Below, piece after piece: positions 1 through 11,905 of a stretch of 64,000 nt of DNA (position 1 is the stretch's first letter; the number at the start of each line of letters is the position of its first letter). Location: NCBI GenBank assembly GCA_963556495.2, contig OY747702.1, positions 41,201,680 through 41,265,679 of the forward strand, written 5' to 3'. The translations under genes and the position numbers were made by a program. The notes below the pieces were generated by a model. It was not told where the DNA came from, searched no databases, and saw only the letters and a program-made list of their open reading frames with translations. The stretch is from Valencia hispanica. Its lineage: Eukaryota; Chordata; Actinopteri; Cyprinodontiformes; Valenciidae.

Positions 1-99
1 TAGTAATGATAATAGGCCTACCTACCGCTACTGATGATGATAAAAATAATAATGTGGGCCTAAAAATAATAGCCTAGGGCTATCTATTCTGTTTATCTC

Positions 100-230
100 A
101 AGGGGGTTTACTGTGCAGGCTCAGTGTTCTTTTCTGGTGGGCGTGGCAGTGTCACAGTGCCACCAATGGGCATGGTACTACAGCATCTTCAATCATTTTA
201 CGCATCCGCATGGAAGGGGATTTTCAAAAT
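100..230. repeat. Fragment of a PIF/Harbinger-like miniature element
   Basis: The stretch with GGCAGTGTCACAGTGCCACC resembles the inner right part of the complete element at 52172-52792 (GGCAGTGTCACAGCGCCACT). Neither terminal repeat is present, so this is a relic. The first 600 bases of the window otherwise hold only AT-rich sequence with no exon that I can support. Confidence 0.4.
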
Positions 231-655
231 GGCTATTTTTACAGACTCTGTTTTTAAAACGATCCTCGTTTCATCTCTGTTTAAACAGGGCCTTAGGTTG
301 CAGCCGTATGATTGTCTGGTTCAGTATTTTTGCTTTCAAACAATACTACAGTATACCTAATAAAATAAAATGAATACCTCATTTCTGAACATATTTGAGA
401 CAAAACAGCTACATTTCCATGTCCAACACCATGAATGATAATAATACAATAGGTATATTTTTATATCATGTTGAAACTGCTAACTTTGAGTAAGGAAAAA
501 TTTTTAATTGGGAATATAAAGAAATTAAGTTGTGTAGCCTATATATGACTCAGGGATAAATTAACGTGATAACCAGACACAATCTGTCTATTGTAATACT
601 TGTGGAAATCAGATGAATGAACAGGAAGGATTACATGACTTCAATTTAGTGAACA

Positions 656-923
656 TGTCAGGGCTTGTGTCCCATGATGCAGCATGAACCCAAATGCAGA
701 CGCAGGTGAGCGATGAGGATGATTTATTAGAATAATGTTGAGGCAGAGAATGAAGAGACGACGAGGACTGAGACACAAACAGGGTAAGAAATAGTATGAA
801 CCGAATGAGGAGTGAGAGGAGGTGAAGGGCTTAAATACATAAAGGAGGATTGGGATCAGGTGGTGACTAGGATTGGAGACAGTTGCAGACTGTAGACAGG
901 GAGTGAGCGGACTGAGTCTCACA
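656..923 (-). mobile_element. Solo LTR of a short-LTR retrotransposon
   Basis: Read on the minus strand the segment starts TGTGAGACTC and ends GCCCTGACA, so it has the TG...CA ends of an LTR. It is flanked by near-identical 5-mers, gaaca (651-655) and gagca (924-928), as expected of a target duplication. On that strand a TATA-like TGTATTTAAGCCC lies mid-element and an AATAAA lies further down, the order of an LTR promoter and poly(A) signal. No internal gag/pol sequence adjoins it, so it is probably a solo LTR left by recombination. The exact right boundary is inferred. Confidence 0.55.
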
Positions 924-1089
924 GAGCAACAAATCTGCATTGTATGACTTCCCTTCCTCCAAAAAAAAAGCCATACCTTGGACGATTTTGTTGATACTGT
1001 AGATTGAGTTTGTGAACCTTAAGGCACAGTGAATGTCTTCATGGCACCTAGTTGGGCCTTTTAAATGGTACAAATCAGCACATGGCTTG

Positions 1090-1320
1090 TGGGTGTCTGT
1101 GGCTTAGTGGTAAAAGTAGTTGAAAGTTGTGGATTTAACTTCAGCTTCCTCCTGTCACATGTCTACGTGCCCCCTTTGCAGGGCACTTAACCCCAAGTTG
1201 CCAACGAATCATTGTATGAATATGTTTGTGAATGCAATTGGGTAAATGTGGATAATGTGTAAAACGCTTTGAATGGTTGGTATGACTGAAAAACTGCACT
1301 CCAATTCAGTCCATTTACCA
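1090..1320 (+). repeat. tRNA-like interspersed repeat (SINE-like)
   Basis: The head (GTGGCTTAGTGGTAAAAG) looks like a worn polymerase III A box. The body (GGCACTTAACCCCAAGTTGCC, then GTAAAACGCTTTGAATGG) is of a type scattered widely in teleost genomes and ends in CAGTCCATTTACCA. Family assignment is from memory of fish repeats and was not checked against a library. Confidence 0.45.
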
Positions 1321-1774
1321 CTTAGCATATCAGTCAAGAGAGGTTAAGATGTCAAATACAAAATACGTTATTTGTAAGCTTACCCACAATCATCCTGTGA
1401 ATAACCATGAGAAACAGTATTGTGTGAAACTTCAAATGTTTCTGACCTCTAAATGTGAATTTTATGTCCTATTAAAACAGCAAACGTAATCGCTATATTT
1501 AAGGTTTCAAAACCAGATTCTTATGTTTTTGGTCAAATAAATTTAAAACTATCTCATCAATAGACAATGTATGAAAATTTTAATTCCTGGTGATTATACA
1601 GCAAGACCTGAACTTAATAAATCCCTGAATGCAATTTTAAAGCCTTAAATCTGTACTCAGATCAATTTTAATTCTTAAGTTAGCTGTTTTTTTATATGTA
1701 TTTTCAGCTGAGGCCTCTAAATGTGCTTTCGGGGGATTATCAGGGCCAGTAACAAAAAACTATAACATGCAACA

Positions 1775-1780
1775 TTTATT
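1775..1780 (-). promoter_or_regulatory. Candidate poly(A) signal of NITR gene 1
   Basis: Minus-strand AATAAA about 205 bases beyond the stop codon of NITR gene 1. It is the first canonical hexamer I find downstream of that stop. Confidence 0.4.
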
Positions 1781-1983
1781 TCTAGGATTTATCGGAAAAA
1801 AAAAATGTTTTTAAGAGATTAGACATGTTACAATAAAAAGGGACATAAAAATACAGATTTCAAACAATTACAGTCATGTCTTTTTACTACTATTGTTATG
1901 CCAGTTTCTCTGTTTGTTTTCCTACAATACTGTATGTATGTGTTTTCATTCCTCACGACACAAGTGTAATACTCAACATCCAT

Positions 1984-4819
1984 TTAAACTGATCGTTTGA
2001 CTTGTGAATATACAAGATCAGTTTCCAACTGCCTCTTCTTCTTTTGTTTTGGTGTTTTCCCTCCAGAGAAAAGTAACGTAGAATAGTTCAGATCTTGTCC
2101 TTCTTCAGGCTGTGCAAAAAAAAAATAAGTTTCATGTAGAAATGTATTGAAACTTAAGCTTTAAAAATATAAAATTGGAACCAAATAATGCTTCTTTGAT
2201 TTACCATCATTACTTACAATTTCATCTCTTAGTTGGCCCAAGTTGCTGTGTTCTGCTTCTAAGTGGCTTTCTGCACAACATGGAAGACATGACAGCATTT
2301 ATTGTGCCTATCATTGCATTGATCTGATCATATATAGAGCCTCAAAAAGTTTTTATTTAAATGCATACTATGAATTAGGGATCTTAATTCCTTGTATATT
2401 TTAAAGAATTGAAGGAATGCATCTCAATTTGTAAATAATACTTACCTTTAAGTATTTTACATGCAAATAGAGTTTGGTTGCAGATCAAAATTATATTTGC
2501 AATCACAGAAATTGCCAAACAGATTATTGTGACCAGCAGGATCCAAACTTTGTAGCTTTCACCTGGAAAAAATAAGAAAATGGTGTGCATCTCCTTCCTT
2601 TTGAAAATATTTATCTCAGCTTACAAATTTTGCATATTATGTGTACTACCTCCACCTTTTCTGACTTCATTTCCGAATAAAATTTCTCCACATGTGGCCA
2701 CAGCGCAATAGTAAGTTCCAGGGTCAGAGGAGCTGATGTTGTCAGGGAAATTAAACCTACATTTCCTCTGGGTATTGGGGCTTTTCTCACAACTATCAGC
2801 TCTTTTTCCATCAATGGACATTATATTTGGATAGGATCTGCTGGATCCAAATTTGAACCAGAATACACTGGGATCTCCTAAACAAGAATTGTTCCAGGAC
2901 TCAGAGAGGAGTGAACAGTGCAGAGCCTCTGAATCTAGTGTAGCGTAGCTCAATGTCCTCTTCGAGTTTCCTATTGTAATAAAAGAATATTGTTATCTGT
3001 AAAGACTAAGACCTTTGAAATATAATATACAATAGCCAGTTTTACAAGTTGTAAATTACTTTAATTTTGCACATTTTAATCCATCACTGCTTCAAAATAA
3101 ATGTTTCTGTATGTTTTACAGAACTCCTCACAAACAACAACACAAACAACTAAACAGCATGGATACTAAGAAATGGCTTACAGTGGATGTGTTAAATATT
3201 AATGTCAAACTGTTTATAGGTTGGGCTGCACAGTGGCGCAGCTGGTAGCACTGTTGCCTTGCAGCAAGAAGGTCCTGGGGTCTTTTTGTTTGGAGTTTGC
3301 ATGTTCTCCCTGTGCATTCGTGGGTTTCCTCCGGGTACTCCAGCTTCCTCTAACTGTCCAAAGGCATTACTATTAGGTTAATTGGTCTCTCTAAATTGCC
3401 CTTAGGTGTGTGTGTGTGTGCATGTGTTTGCGTGTGTCCTTGTTTACCTATCCTATTTATGACCTTCTCTTGCATTTTCGCTAACTTTCTTAAGACCAAG
3501 GGACCTTATTGGGACCAAAGCCTGGTCCTAATATGGTGGACCCCTTTTTTAGGGTTAGGGGTTAGGTTTAGAGGTATGGTGTGAATAATGTTTTGTTTAA
3601 GGTTAGGGTCAGGAATAACGGGTAATGTTTAGGGTTAAGGTAAGGGTTTGGGTTAGGCATAAATGCAGCTATTAAAATGAATGGAAGTCAATATAAAGTC
3701 CTAATATGGGTAGAAATACAGACATGTGTGTGCATGTTTATTTGTCCTGTGTGCCCTGTGATAGACTGGCGACCTGTCCAGGGTGTACCCTGCCTCTCGC
3801 CTGATGACTGCTGGAGATTGGCACCAGCCCCTCCACAACCCTGCTAAGGATTGACGGCAAAGATAATGGGAGGATGGATGTTTATAAGGTTCTATTGAAA
3901 TTATTGCCCAATTTAATAACAGATTTGTAACTGAAACATATAAAATATTTTCTTATTTTTCGAATGCTACTAAAACTAATAATTTACATATGTGTTTATT
4001 TGGAAGAAATGTTTTCTTTTGGATTTTTCTCATGATGAGTTAAAGCACATCAACAGTAATGAACCCCTTAAACACACACAGTGTAAATAAATAAAAAGAG
4101 AATTAGATCTGCTGTTCAAAAACACAAAACGGGAAAGTCTACAGTTGTAAAACAATTAATCTCTTATAATAGCTGCCTCGGATAAATCTTAAATCTCTTC
4201 TAGTAACATATTCAAATCAAGCAACGCGTTGCAATATTTGTGTATGATGCAATTGTAGTTTTACTCTTTTTATTTTGCTTTTTTACATTTTCCTTTCTGT
4301 AGTTACAACAAAGATTTCAAAACACTGTAATACTGAGATCTCACTATTACCTTTCACCATCAAATAAGTCCACGTCCAAGTAGATTCTGTCCAGTCTATA
4401 AGAGCACAATAATACATTCCCTCGTCTTGTTGAACTGTCCTCAGTATTGTTAGATTGCTTGTTTTTCCATCATTTGTTACTATGAAACTTGAATGAGTGA
4501 ATACTGGTCCATAACTGGGAGGAACGTTTTTCCGCTGCATTACAATTAATTTCAGAGTATCTCCAGCATTTTGCTTGTACCATTGAAGCCAAGTGGTACT
4601 CTGAAATTTCCCCAAAATCTCACAAGTGAAAGTTACAGGTTCATCAAGCTGAACAGTGACCACTGGATCCAAAGCATCTGGTTTAAAAATAAAATCAATA
4701 TGTGAGGGTGAAAAGGAAACATGAAACAAATACTAAAAGGAAATTAATTTCACATTTGAAATTAAAAAGTACTTACATCCTTGATGAAGAAGAAAGATTG
4801 TGATCCATAACAGGGTCAT
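1984..4819 (-). CDS. Novel immune-type receptor (NITR), inhibitory type, gene 1
   Basis: Six exons: 4819-4777 (signal peptide, MTLLWITIFLLHQG), 4677-4351 (V domain), 2970-2650 (I domain), 2562-2446 (membrane), 2270-2218 and 2109-1984 (tail). All junctions are GT/AG and phases agree (1,1,1,1,0), giving 328 aa. The V domain has FTC, WLQWYKQ and GMYYC and ends WTYLMVKG. The second domain has six cysteines, including YYCAVATCGEILFG, the hallmark of NITR I domains; its J-like end is degenerate (FGNEVRK rather than FGxGT). The membrane segment is VWILLVTIICLAISVIANII. The tail carries two ITIMs, LNYSTL (Tyr296) and LVYSQV (Tyr321), so the receptor is inferred to be inhibitory on lymphoid or NK-like cells. 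NITR identity rests on architecture and motifs. The start is the only ATG giving a signal peptide in phase. Confidence 0.88.
3222..3882 (+). repeat. Fish tRNA-like repeat interrupted by a second repeat, in intron 2 of NITR gene 1
   Basis: The left part (3222-3402) runs from CACAGTGGCGCAGCTGGTAG to TCTCTAAATTGCCC, and the right part (about 3755-3882) runs from GATAGACTGGCGACCTGTCC to GGATGGATG. Together they are a very common fish interspersed element with a tRNA-like head. Between them sit a short GT tract and a separate repeat (about 3404-3730) that recurs at 48985-49270. Confidence 0.6.
3404..3730 (+). repeat. Interspersed repeat rich in GGTTAGGG-like motifs, copy 1
   Basis: It contains GGTCCTAATATGGTGGAC, several GGTTAGGGTTAGG-like runs, and ATGAATGGAAGTC near its end. 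The copy at 48985-49270 matches along the whole length with scattered differences. Both copies abut GT repeats. It has no open frame, and I do not recognise the family name. Confidence 0.55.
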
Positions 4820-4895
4820 GTTGACACTGTCCTCATTAAGACACTTGATACTTTAGACACAGAAGTAGGTGTGGCGATCCAATCCCTCAAGTGCA

Positions 4896-4904
4896 TCTGA
4901 TTGG
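4896..4904 (-). promoter_or_regulatory. CCAATCAGA box upstream of NITR gene 1
   Basis: Minus-strand CCAATCAGA lies 77 bases upstream of the start codon. The identical nonamer lies 91 bases upstream of the start of NITR gene 2 (16292-16300). A CCAAT element at this distance fits a proximal promoter. Function is inferred from position and sharing between paralogues. Confidence 0.45.
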
Positions 4905-5189
4905 TTTTCTCAGAAGACACACAGTGTGCTTCCTACCACATTGAGCTTCTTCTGTTCTTTGAAAATCTGTTCCATCTTTTTTTTATATATATATATAATT
5001 ATTAATAGATTTGAGGCTAACGTCGTGTTTTACTCTGTCCTCAATCTAATTCTTTGGAAAAGAAGGAACATTCCTATTTGAATACCTGAAGCTATACTTG
5101 ACATGTCTTTGGTACTCAGATAATTAATAACATGTTTGTTAAACTTGTAGCTTTTCTGATAGTGCCATCAACAGGTTTTTAATTAATAT

Positions 5190-5795
5190 TAAAACATCCA
5201 GAAAAACCTTTCCATAGATGTCCAGGTTTCCACATGATAAGCAGCTGCTAGTGTTTTGAAGAATGTCTCAAATCTCTCTTTTCTCTGTTTAGTAAAATTA
5301 CAAAGCCTAAGGACTAATTCCCCTCCTACATGTACTCTGGCGACGTTTGCTACTCCCTCCTGTCTTATTACATTTGCAAAATCTCTGACATCCACTGACA
5401 ACTTAACTCTGTAGGAGCTGCTCAATCTGATTTGACTCCCTGTTCTCTACACTGTCTTCCTGTCAGTTATTTTCAAGTTTTCACTCTTTGTTCTATAATT
5501 GATGTATTTCATATCATTCAGAAATCTAAGTCATCCACCAGCCAGCTTGATCTTCTCCTCTCAGTGTTAGTTAAAGCGTGTCTCCCCTTACTGGTTCCTC
5601 TAATAACTAATATCATCCACTCCTCCCTTAACACTGGAATTGTTCCTTCATCTCTTGAAATTGCATCTGTTACCTCAAATATAAAAACCTGGTGCAGATC
5701 CTAATAACTTTGATAATCTTTGTCCAATTTCAAAACTTCCTTTTATTTCAAAATTCATTGAGAAAGTTGTTGCCTCCCAGCTCCACTCCCACCCG
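5190..5795 (+). mobile_element. L2-group LINE fragment, 5' part (reverse transcriptase N-terminal side)
   Basis: The translation contains NTGIVPSSLEIASV and then, after a shift, CPISKLPFISKFIEKVVA, the fingers region typical of L2-group reverse transcriptases. It has frameshifts and stops. It stops at about 5795, where a chromovirus begins, and the same LINE resumes at 8478 with about 60 codons missing between the two parts. Confidence 0.65.
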
Positions 5796-5829
5796 AAAAA
5801 AAAAAAATTTTTACGAAAAATTTTAGTCT

Positions 5830-8477
5830 AGTTTCTGCCCCCACCATAGTATGAAAACAGTTGGGTGGGTGTGAATTTCACATGTCCTCTCCATAACATT
5901 TCTGGGTTGTGTCGGAGAGACATAACAGAGTTGAGAGTGTACAGATGAAGACGGACCTCGAGAAGATCCGGGCAGTTGAGGAGTGGCCAACCCCCGACTC
6001 AAGAAGACAGTTGCAGGGTTTCTTGGGGTTTGCAAACTTCTATCAAAGATTTATCCAAAACTTTAAAATTGTGTCTGCCCCTTTGACTGTTCACACCACC
6101 ACCAAACACCCCTTCTATTGGACTCCCGAAGTAGACCAAGCATTTAAAGAACTAAAGCAAATGTTGAGTTCTTATCCATCTAGATCCCAACGCTCAGTTC
6201 ATCCTGGATGTAGACGCCTTCAACACTTGGGTTGGGGCAGTCCTGTCCCAACACACTAAAACTGACCTGACTTCATCCCTGCACTTTCTTCTCCGAGTGA
6301 TTCTCTCCTAAGGAGAGAAAATATTATATTGCTGACCTTGCTATAAAACTTGCCCTTGAAGAGTGGAGCCATAAGCTTGAGGGGATGGAGCTCCTAGTCA
6401 TCATCTGGACTGACCATAACAATCGTTCTTATTTACAAACTGCCAGTATCGTTGGTCTCTATTCTTCTCCCGGTTTAATCTCACCATCAACTATAGGCCA
6501 GGTTCTAGAAACATTAAACCTGATGCCCTCTCCAGACAATTCTCCAAAGACAACACCCCTGAGTTCATTGAACCTATTCTCCCCTTGTCCTCACTTGGGA
6601 TCTGGAAACCCTCATCCAAAGGGCTCAGTGAGCCTGATCCAAGGAGTCGACTACCCCATCGTCTCTATGTCCCATCCTCTGTTTGATCCCGAGCCATCCT
6701 TTGGGCTCATGCCTCAAAATTCTCTTGTCACTCTGTTGTAAGTCGAACCATTGCTCTCCTCCGTCATTACTTTTGGTGGCCAGGCCTCAACAAGGACATT
6801 ACTGAATATGTTACCGCTTGTCCTGCCTGTAATCGTAAAAAAAACTCAGATAGATCTCCTTCTGGCTTGTTGCAGCCACTAGCCATCCCGGTGCGTCTCT
6901 GGTCCCACATTGCTTTAGACTTCTTTACCGGCCTTCCTTCTTTTAAAGGAAATTTTAACAATCATAGACCGAGTTTCTAAGGTTTGCCACCTTGTGGCAC
7001 TCTCCAAACTCCCTTCTGCTGCTAAGACCACTGAACTACTGTCCCGCCATGTTTTCCAGCTCCATGGCATCCCCTCAGAGAACCTTTCCGATCGAGTTCC
7101 CCAATTTATTTCCCGAGTCTGAAAAGAGTTCTGTCATTCTCTTGGGGCTGAACCTCCCCTGTCATCCGGTTTCCATCCCCAAACCAACATTCAATGTGTG
7201 CCTTGTGTGTGTGGCTCCACTTCCACGTCTTGGAGCCTCCACCTTCCTTGGGTGAAGTATGCACACAACACTCACATTTCAGCAAGCTCAGGTACTTCTC
7301 CCTTTGAAGCCACCTTTGGCTATCAACCTTTACTCTTGCCCAATTAATTCCCAGACTCCACTATCCCTTCTGTCTGTTTTCACATCAACACCTGTAAGAG
7401 AGTCTGGAACCAGACTAGAGCGGCCCTCGGCCCAGAACAAATGTTATGCTGACCGCCACAAAGTTCTGGCCTCTGCTTACTCCCCTGGACAATGAGTATG
7501 TCTTTCTGTCTTTCCCTTTAAGGGAGCCAACACAATCTCTCCCCCAGATGCTAAGGTCCATTTGTCATCAATTCAATCATCAGCCCTTCTACCCTTGACC
7601 TAAAACTCCCCAATCACCTTCAAGTACACCCAGTCTTCCACATCTCCCAGATCAAACCTGTCACCTCCTGTCCTTTGGTGTTGCTTCTCTGTTTGCCCTC
7701 CTGAAACTCACCAGTCTGACCTTGCCGAAGATACCTGTCTGTCCACCCTTCCACCAGGCTCGCCCTCCACCAGAAACAACCTAGAGGCATGGGGAAAGGA
7801 ATACAGGTTACTCATCCATCACACTATCTGCCAGTTGTAACCTCACAGGATCTGCTCATTTTTCCCAAACCTCCTCATCCTTGAATCACTGTAAGGATCC
7901 AGATTTCACTGTATGAAGACCTATCAAAAATGATGGCAATACTCACCTGTGCAACTTATCCTCCTTCCAGTGGTTGTGCTCCCAGAGGCTCCTCTCCATT
8001 CTCCTTCCATGCTGAATCTAGACAACAATATTTATTAAAGGGGTGGGCTATTATGCTTCTTCCAGGCACATATTACCCTTCATTAGCACACTCCAATAAA
8101 ATTGTCACCTTAAGTCTTTTAAAAGTCCGTCATATATCCAAATCCAGGGGAGGGGTAGGGGAGCTCTGCGGGGGCGAGGCTTTCGGCTGAGTACCTAAGG
8201 TCGGAGAAGGAGGTGGGTGGAAAAGGCGGGGATAGGTGGGAGCAGGCGTTTCAGCAACCCCGAGAACTACCAACAGAGACTCAAAGATTACTCTAACATG
8301 AGTAAATGGGTCAGAGCAACACTTCAGGCATGTTTTTAACAAGGGAAAGACAGGTTCTCAGGATATTAAGCTTCAGAAAGTCAATTTTGCATAATAACCC
8401 CCTTTAATAAAACTATTTTATCTGATTTTCTGCTGTGCGTGAGTTGTCTGCACTAGAGTCTCTCTGAAACCATGACA
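5830..8477 (+). mobile_element. Decayed Ty3/gypsy chromovirus, 5'-truncated
   Basis: Pieces of pol appear in order across several frames. They are the end of reverse transcriptase with EEWPTPDSRRQLQGFLGFAN (about 5940-6060), an RNase H remnant (FILDVDAFNTW, about 6185-6230), an integrase zinc-finger and core region (FWWPGLNKDITEY and ACPACN, about 6770-6840; later [14 protein letters not shown]), and a C-terminal HPVFHISQIKPV stretch near 7630-7660 as in chromoviruses. Gag, protease and the 5' LTR are absent. The last part ends CATGACA at 8477 and may be a 3' LTR. Numerous stops and shifts show that it is dead. It sits inside an L2-group LINE. Confidence 0.75.
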
Positions 8478-9706
8478 TTGACACCATTTCTTATGATATT
8501 CTTCTGATCAGATTAGCATCCATTGACGTTAGTCATACTCCCATCGTCTGGTTTATCTCATATCTTCAGACTGCACCCAGTTTATCCACTTTAAATCCCA
8601 CTCTTCAAATCTGTTTCCCGTTTTTGCAGGTGTGCCCCAGGGTTTAATATTAGGGCCCCTTCTATTCACTATTTACATGCTCCCTTTTGGGCAAATAATC
8701 CATAAATTTAATATTAATTTCCATTGCTATGCAGATGACACCCAGCTCTATATTTCTTCCAAACTCAACTCCTGCCTTCCACCTACCTCCCTTTCAGACT
8801 GTCTCATGGAGATTAGATCCTTGTTCTCCTCTCATTTTCTCATACTCAACAGCAATAAAACTGAAGTGTAGCACATCCTCCACTTTAACCAAACTCCAGA
8901 GTTTCTCAATTAACATTGATAATTCCCTCTTTCATCCTTCCCCTCAGGTAAAGAGTCTGGGTGTCATACTTGATAGTACTCTCTCATTTTAGTCTCATAT
9001 TAACTATATAACCTGGTCTTCATGCTTCCACTTAAGTAACATTAACCAATTTCTTCATTTCCTCCCCATGCTACTGCCATTCTTGTCCATAGCCTCATCA
9101 CCTCCAGGATAGACTATTGCAACTCTCTTCTTTTTTGGTCTCCCAAGTAAGTCCCTTTATGAACTCCAACTCCTTCAGAATTTTGCACCTCGGATCATAG
9201 TTAGAACCCTCTAAAGAGAACACATTACCTCAGTTCTTCAGCTTCTTCACTGGTTACCCATAGAATATTTGATCAACTTCAAAATTCTAATACTCACATT
9301 CAAGTGCATCCATAGCCTTGCCCCTCCTTATCTGTGTGACCTGCTTCACACCGCCACTCCTTCTCGTTCTCTCAGATCTTCGTTAGCCACCCATCTTGTT
9401 GTTCCTTTTCCTCGGCTTGTCACCATGGGGAGCAGAGCTCTCAGTCACTCTGCTCTTTGGCTCTGGAACCCACTTCTTCCCAACATCAGGAATATTAACT
9501 CTATTGCTTCATTTAAATCACATCTCAAAACAAATGGGCTTATTCATTTAAGACACTAATTTTGGTTGTTTGGCTGTCTACTGATTTGCTAATTGATTAA
9601 TCGTTTTGCTAATTATTATTATTTTTCTCTGTTTTTTTCTTCTCTGTGAGGTGACCTTGGATTTTAGAAGAAACCCTCAAATAAAATGTATTATTATTAT
9701 TATTAA
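8478..9706 (+). mobile_element. L2-group LINE fragment, 3' part
   Basis: This continues the LINE begun at 5190. It holds the [17 protein letters not shown] and [13 protein letters not shown] motifs (palm, with the catalytic YADD), then the C-terminal region (SLRSSLATHLVVPF and GSRALSHSALWLWNPLLP). It ends in AATAAAATG followed by (TTA)n, the 3' tail of this group. Reading shifts frame several times, so it is inactive. Confidence 0.78.
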
Positions 9707-10034
9707 GCTCTCAAAACAGCAATACTTGTCATATCTTTTGAGACTCTCACATTCACATTACAAGCAAAAATAAAATTACAGATTTCCAGAGCTCATTTAA
9801 TCAACTTACCTAGTCACAACTTACAAGGCAGCAATTACTTTGTTAAATAAATCATGGTGTTGGATATTCTTTTGTCCAGATTTGGATGTACGTGCTGTTG
9901 TTGCCTGATTTTATGACTTTTGACAGCAAACTAAATGTTACCACAAGTAGGGTGACCAGAACTCCACCCAACAAATGTGGGACAATGACCACATAAATGT
10001 GGGGCAGTGCTTTAGCTCTAACATTATGGAACAT

Positions 10035-10105
10035 GCATACATACAAACCTACACACGCACGCAGGCACACACACACACACACACACACATATACATATGG
10101 CAATA

Positions 10106-10136
<31 letters not shown>

Positions 10137-10149
10137 GTGTGTGTGTGTG

Positions 10150-10180
<31 letters not shown>
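10035..10180. repeat. Compound (CA)n/(GT)n microsatellite
   Basis: A CA-rich run (to about 10088) is followed within about 20 bases by long GT runs (10105-10180). The opposed CA and GT arms could fold back on each other. Long frames through it are repeat translations, not genes. Confidence 0.9.
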
Positions 10181-10187
<7 letters not shown>

Positions 10188-10439
10188 CAAAGTTTTAAAA
10201 AAGGCTTGTGTCAAATTGAAACTAGAACAACACTGACTTCCACCATTGCCACTCATTCCCCCCCATCCTCATGTTGTTATCTAATTCTAACTTTCGCTAC
10301 TTGTCCAATAAAATATCTGTAAAAGAGACGCATGGCTGTGCTCTTCCAGCAAAGAGTGGAGATTCTGGGTTGCTATATGAGGAGAGCCGCCTGTGAGCTT
10401 TCTGACATGGGAGAGAAGTGGAGGTTTGCACCACTGATC

Positions 10440-10615
10440 AGTGAGTGAGTATGTGCTTTTTGTCGGATCAACCCCAAAATGTAATCAGTTGTTCTTGTTC
10501 CCATTGGGGGAGTTTCCTAAAAAATTTCATCAAAATCTGTCCATAACTTTTGGAGTTATGTTACTAACAGTCAGACAGACAAGCAGAAAATATTACCTCC
10601 TGGTGGAGGTAATAA
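10440..10615 (+). repeat. Fish interspersed repeat ending in CCTCCTGGTGGAGGTAAT, copy 1
   Basis: It contains TTTCATCAAAATCTGTCCAT and the GTCAGACAGACAAGCA stretch, and ends in a short palindrome CCTCCTGGTGGAGG. A related copy lies in the opposite orientation at 19285-19505. It is a widespread non-autonomous fish element with no coding capacity. Confidence 0.5.
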
Positions 10616-11818
10616 AAAAACTTCTGTGTACCGTCTTTCTGTGTAAATATCTCATGTTACAACATTAAAACGTCTGACTTTTATTCAGGTGGGCCCTATA
10701 TATATGTACAAAATGTATTTTCTTTTAAGATTTAGCTGGTGCGGGTTATATTCTGCGAGTGAAAGGCCTCTTCCCTGACTCTAATAATTATGCCATGTTC
10801 CCCAGATGCCTTTGCTAATAAGTACTTAATCAATTATTTTACATTACATTGAAATGTTTCTGTATCAGATGCCTCACTCTTGAATCCCTCTCACCAGCGC
10901 AGCATCTGGTGCCATGAGTTAAAATGATTTGGTGACTCAAATGTAGTATTCCAAGAGATTCATTCATTCCTGTTTCATGTGCTTCACCACCACCCTGGCG
11001 GCCAGTGAGAGAGAAATTGAATGCACCCTTAAAGAACATCCCGTCCATAACAGGGTCAAGACAGGAGGTAAAAGAAAGTATAGGATTTTACTGAACCAGA
11101 CCAAAATACTAGAGGTTATAAAATTTTGAATACAATAAAAAAATGCAACAAAATTTTATATGATTTTTTTTTTATTAAAAAACTTTGCAACTCTTGATAA
11201 AACAGCAAAAGACGACAGCTAGGATAAACAAAAAAACAAATATTCTGGGACAAAGAACAAGATTATGAATGCACACCACAGTTGAGGAGACATGGGTGGA
11301 AGCAAAACCTAATGCTGCTAGACAACCAGAGAAAAAAAAATAGATAATACTATCAAAAGAAATCAGGAATAAGATACAGTAAAACATGCCTTAAAACAGC
11401 AGTTTAAATTCTAAAAACTTATTTTTGCTTTAAATGAATGTAATTGTGCAAAATTGTAATAGTTTAAAATGATGCAAAACTGTTTTTTTAATATTTCTTC
11501 AAATAACACCTCCTGACTACACACAGAACAAGAAACTTCACCAAAAATGCAATTTCCTATTTCTTTTTTTTTTTTCTTTAAAACTTGTGCACTAATTGTT
11601 TAGTAAAAAACATGTGCTCATTCAAAAGCTCATCCACTACCAAATGAACAGTTTTCTATTTATAATACATTTGTATCACTTTTTACGAGGTTATTCTTCA
11701 TCAAACAAAAAATAATATGTTACAAAATATATCTTATTAAAATATATATTTTAAAAACTTTAAAAAAGCCTTCTATGATTAAAGTATCTCACAGTGCCAT
11801 TTACATCGGGCAAAATAT

Positions 11819-11824
11819 TTTATT
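11819..11824 (-). promoter_or_regulatory. Candidate poly(A) signal of NITR gene 2
   Basis: Minus-strand AATAAA 82 bases beyond the stop codon of NITR gene 2. Other similar hexamers occur further downstream in this AT-rich tract, so the choice is tentative. Confidence 0.4.
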
Positions 11825-11905
11825 TGCCCTCAAAATTGCTATTTCATATCACCATCAGTTTATGAGAAGTCAAATATTTGTACATATGTTAATTTTAAAT
11901 GATCC

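Noticed and set aside
2653..2953. Reading the CGEILFG-containing exons as rearranging T-cell receptor or immunoglobulin segments
   Set aside because: No recombination signal sequences flank them, the J-like end is encoded in the same exon, and the six-cysteine I domain plus ITIM tail fit NITR.
9852..10322. Long frames through the CA/GT repeat on both strands
   Set aside because: They translate to runs of Thr-His and Val-Cys from the microsatellite, with no domain, splice context or conservation.
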